Made by a program: the position numbers and the translations under genes
The notes under the pieces: model-generated
What the model was told of the DNA's origin: nothing
The model's database searches: none
The model's input: the letters and a program-made list of their open reading frames with translations, nothing else
Source of the DNA: Nostoc calcicola FACHB-3891
GTDB taxonomy: Bacteria; Cyanobacteriota; Cyanobacteriia; Cyanobacteriales; Nostocaceae
Assembly: GCF_014697355.1 (NCBI RefSeq)
Contig: NZ_JACJRQ010000029.1
Span: 40,035 to 104,034 of the forward strand
Length of the DNA stretch: 64,000 nucleotides
Direction of reading: 5' to 3'
In this document: positions 8,313 to 17,000 of the stretch, piece by piece
How positions within the stretch are numbered: position 1 is the stretch's first letter
How the letters are laid out: each line of letters starts with the position of its first letter

Positions 8313-9179
8313 ATGACAGACACAAAGATTCAGGGGAAGTTCTACCCGCTCCAACATGAAGAATGGCTAAGAGCCTGCCGGGAACTAACCCCAGCACAGA
8401 GGGATGTACTCTACTACCTTCGCACTCTCGACCCATACAGCACCGGAATGGAAGTATCACCCTCAAGGATTGCCAAGGATTTATCTACCGCAGAAAAGCT
8501 AGTTCACCGCAGCACTGTAGGCCGTGCCCTCAAAGCGTTGGATGAAAAGGGATTTGTCGATATGGAGCTTCTTAAGGTTAAGGTTCACGTTCTCACCAAA
8601 GGCTTGCACTGTTGCGATGAGACAACAGGTTGCGATGAGACAACAAGTTGTGATGAGGCAACAAGTTGCGATGAGACAACAAGTTGCGATGAGACAACAA
8701 GTTGCGATGAGACAACTTTGTTGCCTGACCGCAACTTAGGTGATCATGACGCAACTTGCGCGATCGCTACGCAACTTGCGCGATCGCCACGCAACAAGCA
8801 CGAGCCAGAAGTGTTGCCAGATAAAGATTCCAGCACACCTAAGATTAATAAGACTTATTTAGAATTTATAGACTCTCTCTCAGAAACTGAGCGAGCGAAT
8901 TTTTTAAATTTTTGTGAGGAAAAGACAAAGAACCTCAGCCAGCCAGTGAACGACATTGAGGCTTGGTTAGCTCACACCACTAAAGCCGGACAGAACCGTT
9001 GGGAGGTTTATTACAAAAAATTTGTGACCTACCAACAAGCCGAGTCCAAAAAATCTCAAAGTAGCCGTGGCAATCAGATGAAAAAGTTTCAAGAGGAACT
9101 TGAGCAACAACGACAGCAAGCTATGTCCATGTACGGCAACACAAATGAATCAATAGAATCTTTGCCAAACTCAATCTAA
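8313..9179 (+). CDS. winged-helix DNA-binding protein with CDETTS repeats, possible replication initiator
   Basis: A 288-residue protein. Residues ~25-90 look like a winged helix (LTPAQRDVLYYLRTLD, SRIAKDLSTA, STVGRALKALDEKGFVDM). Residues ~101-136 are six tandem hexapeptides (CDETTS and variants), coded by an 18-bp repeat. A polar linker and a helical C-terminal part with a Gln-rich coiled coil (QEELEQQRQQ) follow. A DnaB-type helicase gene starts 15 bp downstream in the same direction. The layout (divergent XRE repressor, DNA-binding protein with direct repeats, replicative helicase) suits a plasmid replication module. Initiator function is inferred; no Rep catalytic motif is visible. Confidence 0.6.
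   Translation: MTDTKIQGKFYPLQHEEWLRACRELTPAQRDVLYYLRTLDPYSTGMEVSPSRIAKDLSTAEKLVHRSTVGRALKALDEKGFVDMELLKVKVHVLTKGLHCCDETTGCDETTSCDEATSCDETTSCDETTSCDETTLLPDRNLGDHDATCAIATQLARSPRNKHEPEVLPDKDSSTPKINKTYLEFIDSLSETERANFLNFCEEKTKNLSQPVNDIEAWLAHTTKAGQNRWEVYYKKFVTYQQAESKKSQSSRGNQMKKFQEELEQQRQQAMSMYGNTNESIESLPNSI
8613..8720 (+). repeat. six 18-bp tandem repeats (iteron-like) within a gene
   Basis: Unit tgcgatgagacaacaagt. Units 2, 4 and 5 are identical, and units 1, 3 and 6 differ at one to four positions. The array keeps the reading frame, coding for a CDETTS hexapeptide. Confidence 0.85.
8749..8795 (+). repeat. two 20-bp direct repeats containing HIP1
   Basis: The unit acgcaacttgcgcgatcgct occurs twice in a row (last base t or c), followed by a third partial acgcaac. 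It shares the GTTGCG word (on the other strand) with the 18-bp array 30 bp to the left. Confidence 0.8.
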
Positions 9180-9194
9180 AATTTCAAGTTGCTT

Positions 9195-10568
9195 ATGACT
9201 GAACAACTAAGTTTCCAAGGTAATGGTAGCGATCGCCTGCCACCCCAAAATATCGAGGCAGAAGAGGCCATTTTGGGCGGAATCATGCTTGACCCAGAAG
9301 CAATAGGTAGAGTGAGCGATTCTCTGATTCCCGAAGCCTTTTACATCAGCGCCCACAAAGATATCTATCAAGCAGCTCTTAGGCTCTACAGTCAAAGTAA
9401 ACCCACGGACTTGCTCACAGTCACCAGTTGGCTGACTGACCATGAAATACTAGTCCGTATTGGCGGGAGAAATAAATTAGCAACTCTGGTAGACCGCACG
9501 GTGTCAGCTGTGAACATCGATGCTTTGGCAGGGTTAGTAATGGAAAAATACCTGCGGCGGCAGTTAATCAAAGCTGGAAATGAGATTGTACATTTGGGTT
9601 ATGAAACTGAAACTGAGTTACCCAAAATCCTTGATCAATCGCAACAGAAAGTATTCCAGCTTTCTAACCAAAGCTTTGGTTCAAACACCGAACACAACAG
9701 CACAATTACTATTGCAGCTTACAAGGAATTAGATTCAGGAAGCCCTATCTACTCTACAGGACTTGATGAACTCGATAATTTAATGGTCGGATTTGAAGGC
9801 GGTACGCTCACCATAGTTGCGGGTAGACCGTCAATGGGAAAGTCCCAGATTTCGTTGCAACTAGCTCTCAAGATGATATTGCTCCACGATTTACCTGTGG
9901 CTATCTTCTCGCTGGAGATGACAAAGAAACAATTAGAGTACAGGCTGTGGAGTTTAATTAGTGTCACCAATGCCTACAAACATTTAGGATTAACGCCACT
10001 GAAGAGCGATCGCATCCGCAGACATCGAGCCAAATTTCAACCTTTAGCAGATTGGGAATTCACCCTTATTGCCAAAATCATTGATATTGCCTCGGAACTG
10101 CCGCTTTATATGAATGATTCAAGGGGCATCACCGTTTCACAAATTGCATCAGAATGCCGCCAAATTAAGGCTAAAGAGGGAAAACTGGGGCTAGTTGTAG
10201 TTGATTACCTACAAATGATGGCAGAGGACTCTGGAGGGAACCGCAGCTATGAACTAGGAGATGTAGCCAGGGGACTTTACAAAATGGCAGGGGAACTGGA
10301 TCTACCCGTGCTAGCACTGTCGCAAATCTCTAGGGGAGTTGAGGGCAGACAGAATAAGCGCCCAATGATGAGCGACCTTAGCCAGTCAGGAATTTTAGAA
10401 ATGGTGGCAGACAACATAATACTTGCTTACCGGGATGAGTACTACAACCCAGACACTACAGAGCAAGGAATATTAGAGCTAATCATGGCTAAAGCACGGC
10501 ACGGTGAAACAGGCACAGCAACGGTATTTTTTGACAAGTCCTATGGAATTATCCAGAATTTGCGGTGA
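9195..10568 (+). CDS. dnaB: DnaB-type replicative DNA helicase
   Basis: A 457-residue protein of normal DnaB length. The N-terminal domain matches the family (LPPQNIEAEEAILGGIMLDP). The RecA-like part carries Walker A GRPSMGKSQ (residues 210-218), SLEMTKKQ, Walker B VVVDYLQMM, and LSQISRGVEGRQNKRPMMSDL with the closing HGETGTATVFFD. DnaB hexamers unwind DNA at replication forks. ATG 9195 is preferred to an upstream TTG. The last Walker residue is Gln and the usual DLReSG is DLSQSG, small departures from chromosomal DnaB. It follows the winged-helix gene by 15 bp, so this is probably an element-encoded helicase loaded at the local origin. No intein is seen. Confidence 0.9.
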   Translation: MTEQLSFQGNGSDRLPPQNIEAEEAILGGIMLDPEAIGRVSDSLIPEAFYISAHKDIYQAALRLYSQSKPTDLLTVTSWLTDHEILVRIGGRNKLATLVDRTVSAVNIDALAGLVMEKYLRRQLIKAGNEIVHLGYETETELPKILDQSQQKVFQLSNQSFGSNTEHNSTITIAAYKELDSGSPIYSTGLDELDNLMVGFEGGTLTIVAGRPSMGKSQISLQLALKMILLHDLPVAIFSLEMTKKQLEYRLWSLISVTNAYKHLGLTPLKSDRIRRHRAKFQPLADWEFTLIAKIIDIASELPLYMNDSRGITVSQIASECRQIKAKEGKLGLVVVDYLQMMAEDSGGNRSYELGDVARGLYKMAGELDLPVLALSQISRGVEGRQNKRPMMSDLSQSGILEMVADNIILAYRDEYYNPDTTEQGILELIMAKARHGETGTATVFFDKSYGIIQNLR

Positions 10569-11394
10569 TGGAATATCGGAGTCCTCAAACTCCACTCGAT
10601 TCCATCCGCCTCCTGTATCGGAATTTTTACTGGGGGGTATTGATAATAGCCCTAGTAAAAACTCTTCAGAAATAGAGATACCCCCAAGTATTGACAACCC
10701 TAGTAAAAAGCGCAGAAATTGGGGTGAGGGTAACGGTACTATTCATTGGCGCACCATTACTAGGGGTGGAAAGGACTATCCCCAGGCTTATTATCATTGG
10801 CAGGAAAAAGGGAGCAAGAAGACCAAGTACATTCCCAAGCATTTACTGGGGGATATTCAAGAAGCAGAGTTCAGGAAGTGCCCAATTAGAGAAATTTTGA
10901 TATTACTTGGTGTTGTGCCTAGCCCTAGTAAAAACACATTACTGGGGGATATCGAAAATAGCCCTAGTAACGATGTCGAGCACTCGGAAATACCCCTCAG
11001 TAAAAATAACCCTAGTAACGATGTCGAACAGCCAGAGATACCCTCCAGTAAAGATAACCCTAGTAACAATGTCGAACAGTCAGAGATACCCTCCAGTAAA
11101 AATAGCCCTAGTAACGATGTCGAGCAGTCAGAGATAACCCCCAGTAAAAATAGCCCTAGTAAAACTAGACGACACAAAGGATTAGGTAGTGGCTCCATTC
11201 AGTGGAAAACCATCACCCTTCACGGCAAAGATTATCCCCAAGCTTGGTATCACTACGAGTTTTGGAAAGATGGCGATCGCCTCCTTAAAAAGTGCAAGTA
11301 TATTCCAAAACGACTATTAGAGAGAATAGAGAAGCTAGAAGCAGATAAAGCCCCAGTTAGAGAAATTTTGTTAGTATTGCGTGTAAAATTCTAG
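10543..11394 (+). CDS. protein with a duplicated ~65-residue domain and a Ser/Pro repeat linker
   Basis: Two copies of one domain flank a repetitive linker: GNGTIHWRTITRGGKDYPQA ... KYIPKHLL ... PIREILILLG, and later SGSIQWKTITLHGKDYPQAW ... KYIPKRLL ... PVREILLVL. The linker is about four 16-residue repeats (NPSNDVEQSEIPSSK). Similar domains occur in cyanobacterial proteins I cannot name, and their basic aromatic character suggests nucleic-acid binding. A GTG at 10504 would overlap dnaB by 65 bp; ATG 10543 overlaps by 26 bp and is preferred, though neither has a clear ribosome site. The coding DNA is crowded with CCCTAGTAA words and their complements. Confidence 0.55.
   Translation: MELSRICGDGISESSNSTRFHPPPVSEFLLGGIDNSPSKNSSEIEIPPSIDNPSKKRRNWGEGNGTIHWRTITRGGKDYPQAYYHWQEKGSKKTKYIPKHLLGDIQEAEFRKCPIREILILLGVVPSPSKNTLLGDIENSPSNDVEHSEIPLSKNNPSNDVEQPEIPSSKDNPSNNVEQSEIPSSKNSPSNDVEQSEITPSKNSPSKTRRHKGLGSGSIQWKTITLHGKDYPQAWYHYEFWKDGDRLLKKCKYIPKRLLERIEKLEADKAPVREILLVLRVKF
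10960..11151 (+). repeat. four 48-bp coding tandem repeats
   Basis: Each unit starts with ccctagtaacgatgtcga or a close variant and ends with an agtaaaaat-type word, and codes for one 16-residue linker repeat. Related words (ttactggggg, ccctagtaaaa) also occur before and after the block on both strands, so the segment can form several hairpins. Confidence 0.75.
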
Positions 11395-11558
11395 AAAAAC
11401 CATTACCTCAGAAAAGCCGCGCAAATCATAAATACTAGGTAATACCAATTCTATGTGTACTTGCATAAAAGCCTGAACCCTCTATAGCGGTCTTTCGTTA
11501 CATACTTGTAAATTTTCCCGCTGACTTACTTAACAAGTACTGAAGAAACTGTATTTTT

Positions 11559-13832
11559 TTAAGCAACAACTTCAAATGGAATCGACATCACTGCTAACTT
11601 GGTAGTATCACTTCCATGAGTGTTTGGAGGTATCTGCATATTTTCATTGCTATTTGTCCCGCGTGTACTTCTGTCTAAATCATCTAACAAACTATTAGTT
11701 AAATCTAAAAATTCGTCTCCGGTAATATCTGGGATAGGACTACGTTGATCGCCTATTCCTCTAGTATTTGCTAATGTTTTGATGACATCTAGAAAACCAC
11801 GTAATGGTTCAGTACTGGCGATGATCAGGGCTTCTCCGGAACCTAATGGTTCTGAAATATCAAAGGTGGTAGGTTTTTCCCCTGGTTCAGGTGGTCGGGG
11901 AATTGACAGTTTTTGTCTTGGTTGCACTAATATCGCACCTTCTGACCTATCGTAAGGGAAAAGAACGTCCATTTTACCTGTACTATCTATGCCTAAAATA
12001 CTAACGTGGAGGGGCACAGATTCGCTATTTTGGATTTGGAAGGCTATACTGATTCCTACAGGCAATTTTGCTACACCTGAATCGGAAAAGTTTATCGGTT
12101 TGCTTGGTTTGGAAGGATTTACTATTCCAGTATTTTGTTTAATACTACGAGTTGTGAAAGTTTCGGCTAGTAGTTTTTGATTACCAGCAGCAACCATTGA
12201 TACAGTTATACTTATTTTGGATGTATTTGTGTTGCCAAGTATATCTTTAACAATTCTGGCTGCTAGAAATGATTTTAGCTTCGGTCGTAAGCGTTCCACT
12301 GCACTACTTACTGCTTCATCTGCATTGGCAAAGGAACTGGAAATGATTCCATCCAATGTTGGTGAAAATACTCCGAAACTGCCGACAACAGGCAAGTTTG
12401 GTATGCGTTTTTGTTGTAGTTCTTGGTATTTAGCTTTAGTCATACGACCAAAGATATAATGTACTTCGTTTTGTCCTAAGGACAATACTTCTATACGGTT
12501 AATAGCCTGTAGTGCTTGTTTAGCTTGTTTGATGGTGTTGCTATCCAAAGAACTGTCATCTAGCCCAATTTTTAAAGTTAAATCTTTGGGGATGGTGCGG
12601 ATACGTTCTTGTAAAAGCGTCCCTTTTCCTAGTTGGGTACGTGCAGTGCTAACTAATTTACCCTTAGCTGTCAATCCTTTACGGGATGAAATTTGCACTT
12701 GTCCCCGTCCCTCGCCATTTGCATCTACTACTGTAAAAACTGCTTTTTCATTAAATCCTTCTAAGCTTTGTGAAGGTATACCTCCCAACCATAAATTTAC
12801 TTCATCGCCATTAATATCAGTTACAACAGCCTCTGCTGGAACTGCTTTGAGTGTGGAATGATAGATTGATGTACTTGAATTTCCTGACAAATTTTGCTCT
12901 ATTTCTGGAACTTGACTCTCACCACCTCCTTGATTCCAGATGATTTCTTTAGTGCTTTCACGAACATTCACAAAAGTTTTACTAAAAGATTCATTCCCTA
13001 TTTGTTGCCAAAGATATTGAGTTAATGCGTAAGTAAAAGCTCCAGAACTAAAGTCACTTGTTCTGGCTTCAAGGGCTTCTTGGTCACGTCTAGCAGCAGT
13101 AATTACAATACCTTTGGCGACATTTTTTTTACGTTTGTTTATAAACTCTTGTGCTGAAAGTCCGGTTTTTGCCAGCAATTTACGCTGTTCTTCATACTCT
13201 GCGGGACTAGCCAAAAAGTTGCTTCCGCCATCACGGGAACGCACTACTAAATTACCTCGTTTGGTTGCACCAGAGTAACAACAATCTAGGACAACGGTGA
13301 CATTTTGAGTTTGTAAGGCATACATGAGTAAAAATAGGGTATGCCCCATAATGTCCTGAACTACACCACCATTAGGAGGTAACGAACTATCAACGGGAAC
13401 AAGTGTACCGTTGAGTCCATCCGGTGTATCACGGTCTTTATCTTGTACTAGTGAACCATGTCCAGAATAGTGGAACACTACTACATCGCCGGGTTTAGCT
13501 TGGTCGATTAAATGTTGTTCAAAAGCTTGTAAGATGCCTTGGCGTGTTGCTTGTGCATTAGTCAAAGTCAGAATATCTTTGTCGTTAAAACCAAAGCGGT
13601 GAGTTAATAATTCGCGTTGCAACAAAACATCATTTTTACAACCTCCTAATCCTGGGATACCATTTTTATATTCATCAATCCCTACTAGTAATGCTAATTT
13701 GCGGGGTGTATTTTGTGCTAGAACTTTGGCATATTGTTGGGATTGGCGCATGATGTCCAATTGGCTTATACCGACTGTCGCTAAAGCAGAACTAGCGAAT
13801 TGCAGAAATTGACGGCGTTTGATATGTGTCAT
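11559..13832 (-). CDS. exported caspase-like peptidase (C14, orthocaspase) with long C-terminal part
   Basis: A 757-residue protein. Residues 6-25 look like a Tat signal (RRQFLQFASSALA). The caspase p20-like domain spans ~44-300 with the catalytic dyad His125 (FHYSGHGS) and Cys185 (LDCCYSG), both intact. The region after ~480 contains a segment typical of DUF4384-type C-termini (GVAKLPVGISIAFQIQN, SVPLHVSILGIDSTG). Orthocaspases cleave after Arg or Lys. Export would put this one in the periplasm or outside. It is the last minus-strand gene of the CHAT/TPR cluster and carries the shared upstream element at 13907-13939. Its substrates may be cluster proteins, by inference. Confidence 0.88.
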   Translation of the reverse strand: MTHIKRRQFLQFASSALATVGISQLDIMRQSQQYAKVLAQNTPRKLALLVGIDEYKNGIPGLGGCKNDVLLQRELLTHRFGFNDKDILTLTNAQATRQGILQAFEQHLIDQAKPGDVVVFHYSGHGSLVQDKDRDTPDGLNGTLVPVDSSLPPNGGVVQDIMGHTLFLLMYALQTQNVTVVLDCCYSGATKRGNLVVRSRDGGSNFLASPAEYEEQRKLLAKTGLSAQEFINKRKKNVAKGIVITAARRDQEALEARTSDFSSGAFTYALTQYLWQQIGNESFSKTFVNVRESTKEIIWNQGGGESQVPEIEQNLSGNSSTSIYHSTLKAVPAEAVVTDINGDEVNLWLGGIPSQSLEGFNEKAVFTVVDANGEGRGQVQISSRKGLTAKGKLVSTARTQLGKGTLLQERIRTIPKDLTLKIGLDDSSLDSNTIKQAKQALQAINRIEVLSLGQNEVHYIFGRMTKAKYQELQQKRIPNLPVVGSFGVFSPTLDGIISSSFANADEAVSSAVERLRPKLKSFLAARIVKDILGNTNTSKISITVSMVAAGNQKLLAETFTTRSIKQNTGIVNPSKPSKPINFSDSGVAKLPVGISIAFQIQNSESVPLHVSILGIDSTGKMDVLFPYDRSEGAILVQPRQKLSIPRPPEPGEKPTTFDISEPLGSGEALIIASTEPLRGFLDVIKTLANTRGIGDQRSPIPDITGDEFLDLTNSLLDDLDRSTRGTNSNENMQIPPNTHGSDTTKLAVMSIPFEVVA

Positions 13833-13906
13833 AAGATTTTGGATTTTGAATTAAATGTCAATGATGTTAGGCTTTGTACTCTGATACTCAAGTTGCATCA
13901 AAGTAG

Positions 13907-13939
13907 TATATTTCTAGCTGTTGGGAGGATATGCCAAAA
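13907..13939 (-). promoter_or_regulatory. shared 35-bp element before the caspase-like gene
   Basis: Gene-sense reading: TTTTGGCATATCCTC, 9 bases, then AGAAATATA. It lies ~75 bp before the start codon and just beyond the ancestral stop codon of the preceding CHAT gene. Confidence 0.75.
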
Positions 13940-13945
13940 ATCAGG

Positions 13946-14044
13946 CTAAAATTTAGCAGGAGTCCAATCTCCTGAAGGGATGAAAGCAGCCCAGTAAAAT
14001 GGATGTTGGTATTTTTGGGAATTCAACATTTCTAGTTGTGTCTG
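13946..14044 (-). pseudogene. orphaned in-frame 3' end of the upstream TPR-CHAT gene
   Basis: Directly after the TGA at 14045-14047 the frame continues for 32 codons to a TAG at 13946-13948. It reads QTQLEMLNSQKYQHP, then FYWAAFIPSGDWTPAKF, almost identical to the C-terminus of the paralogue at 19660. This is the final part of the CHAT fold, cut off by one nonsense change. Confidence 0.9.
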
Positions 14045-17000
14045 TCACAAGGCTTCAGAACGTCCCTCATTTTTGATTAATCTTCCGTAATATTTCACCA
14101 TTAATTCTTTCGTACCAGAGTCGTTGACATCCCATAGACTAATTAACTGACTTTGGGCACCAGCCATGACGATCGCACGGCGTAAACCATAAACCCCTTC
14201 GCCATTGGTTGTGCTACCTACACCCGTTTTACAAGCTGAAAGTACGACTAATTTAGTACCTGATAAATTTAAGGAAGATGCTTCTAATGCAGTCAGTACA
14301 CCATTTTCGCTACCACTGCGAAGTTGATTAGCTCCAGCCAAAGCAATACCGGAACGTAATAGGGGATTTTCAAGGTTTTTACTCACTCTATGGCTAGAAC
14401 CAGGTTTGACGATAATTCCACGATTTTCCACCGCTAAATCAAGAGTATCGGGAATTTCTATTTTTTCGTCAGTCAAAAAGAAACCGTGGGTAGCGATATG
14501 GAGAATACTAGGCGATCGCACTTGTTTCAGGGCGTTTTCTGTGGCTTGACTACCTGTTAAAAGGTTTACATTTATACTTTTTTCTTTTAATAGAGGTAGA
14601 ATAGCATCTGCTTCTTGCTTAGTTCCCTGTAAGGGACTAAATGTGAGTCTGTTGATTTCTGAAGAACGTTTTAATTCTTCCCTATTACCTGAGGGGATAG
14701 GTGCGTTATTTGCCGCGTTATTAAAATCAATATTCGCCATCATGACTGGTGGTTGAACACTAGATGGCTGATTAGATAAACGCAGTAAGTCACGCCCTGT
14801 CGTTAAATAATTAATAGTATAATTTTCTACCAAATACTGGTTATTTTCATCTACCAAGGTTGCAAAGGGAATTAAATTAAGTTGACTGTCGGGAGAAAGT
14901 AGCAGTTTTAGCTTGTCACCCAATAATTTGCGGATTGGTTGCATTAATTGGGTATCCAGACGACGCGCAACTGGTTTAACATCGCGGGATTTGCTTTGCA
15001 GGACTGTACCAAATTCGGCAATTTCTTGATCGATGGCTTCTGCTTCCCCTAAATCTACCCATTGAGTTGAGCCTTGGGATGTGAGAATGTAGGCAGCATA
15101 GCGAGGTTTACCATAGCGATCGCTTCGTTTTACACCTTTGAGATTGGTTAAGGGTTTATATTGAACAAATTCTACTAAAGCTGTATCCGCAGGTATTAGT
15201 TTTTGCACTGCTTCAATAGTTACAGGTTGGGTAGCGATGCGAAATTCAGCACTGCGTTTAGAGAGTTCTGCTTCTAAAATCTCTGCTTTAGCCTTAATTT
15301 GGGCAACTTCTTGGCGATATTGTGCGTTAGTAAAATTACTAGGTTTATCGTATAAAAGCTTTGCAAGCAGGGAGTTCGTGCTGGAAAGCTCATCAAATAA
15401 TTTTTGGTTTTCTGGGGTGAGGTTTTGTCGCAACCAGTTTCGACTGTCGCTGAGAACATCAAGTATGCGTCCTTTGCGACGCAGGATTGTAGTCAGAGCT
15501 AGGTTTGCTGCTTGGGGGTTATTGGGTGCTGATTGAAGGTGAGAAGAAATTGCAGTATCACCTGATTCCACAAGTAATGCCATATAATTTTGTTTCTGGC
15601 GTTCCGAACCAATGCCAAGGATAATATTGAGATTGCGATCGCCAATTTCTAAACCACGCTTTCTCAACTCAATTGCACGAGATGTATCACCTTGAGCATT
15701 GTAGTACAAAGCTTGCATTCCCAAATTATTCGCAAAATAGGGATGTTGCGAACCAACAATACTTTCTGTGATGTCAAGAGATTTTTGTGTGAGTTCTATT
15801 GCTTTTTGAGTGTTACCCAAAAGAAAGTATGTCCAAGCTTGGTTGCTCAGGTTAATTGCGACTAGGGTATGTTTAGTGCCATAAGCTTTTTCGTAAATCG
15901 CTAAGGAACGTTGTAAGAGTTTAAGCGATTCCTGAGACTTACCCTGCACATTATATAAACTTGATAAATTATTCAGACTGAGAGCAACATCAGGATGATT
16001 AGAGCCAAATATTTTTTCTTGAATATCTAAAGCACGTTTCATCAGTGGTTCAATTTGAATATTTTCTGTTGATTCGCCATATTTCTCTTGGATGTAGTAT
16101 AAAACAGCTAAATTATTAAGATTAATAGCAACTTTTGGATGGACTTTACCAAATAATTTTTCATTAATAGCTAAAGCACGCTTGTATAAATTTTCAGCTT
16201 CTCGGTAATTTCCTAAATCATCATAAACCACAGCAATATTACTGAAGCTTTGGGCAACAACTGGATGCTCATCACCAAAAACTTTTTGATTTATTTTTAA
16301 AGATTTTTGATATAAATCAATAGCCTCAGTGTATTTTCCTTGTAGTTGATAAGAACCAGCCAAGTTATTACAGCTTTGAGCAACTAAGTAATGTTCAGAA
16401 TCAAATACTTGATTGCGAATTTCCAAAGCACGCTTATATTTTGCAACAGCTTCTGGAAAATTCTCTAGGTCATCATATACAGAAGCTATATTATTTAGGC
16501 TTTGAGCAATAAAGTAATGTTGTGAACCAAATTTTTTATCATAAATTTTTAAAGCAGACTGGAATAATTTCAATGCTTCTGCATAATTGCCTTGCTCTTT
16601 ATAAAGAGTAGCAATATTATTCAAACTACCAGCAACGTCTGGATGTTCAGAACCAAATGCTTTACGGCGAATTTCTAAAGCATCTTGAAACAATTTTAAT
16701 GCTTCTGGGTAGTTACCTTGTTCTTGATAGACAGATGCTAAATTATTTAGGATTCTAGCAACTTCTGGATGTTGTTGGGAACCAAATGCCTTCTCAGTTA
16801 TTTTTTTAGCAAGTTTATAGTAATCAATAGATTCTTGATATTTAGCCAACTCTTTATAGATAGTTGCTAAATTATTCAGACTTTGAGCAAAATCTGGATG
16901 TTCAGAGCAAAATATCTTCTGACGAATTGCGAAAGCACGTTGATAATTTTTGAGTGCTTCTGAGTAGTTACCTTGTTCTTGATATAAAGTTGCTAAATTA

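Noticed and set aside
8524..8739. Second frame across the 18-bp repeats (VAMRQQ repeats)
   Set aside because: A long open frame is expected in a multiple-of-three tandem repeat; it begins and ends without gene-like sequence.
10857..11198. Minus-strand frame with LLGLFLLEGISDCST repeats
   Set aside because: It is the mirror of the 48-bp coding repeats; hydrophobic repetition arises from the complement of Ser/Asn-rich codons.
13946..14047. Possible selenocysteine or recoding explanation for the TGA
   Set aside because: The paralogue has an arginine codon there, no SECIS-like hairpin follows closely, and a simple nonsense mutation is enough.
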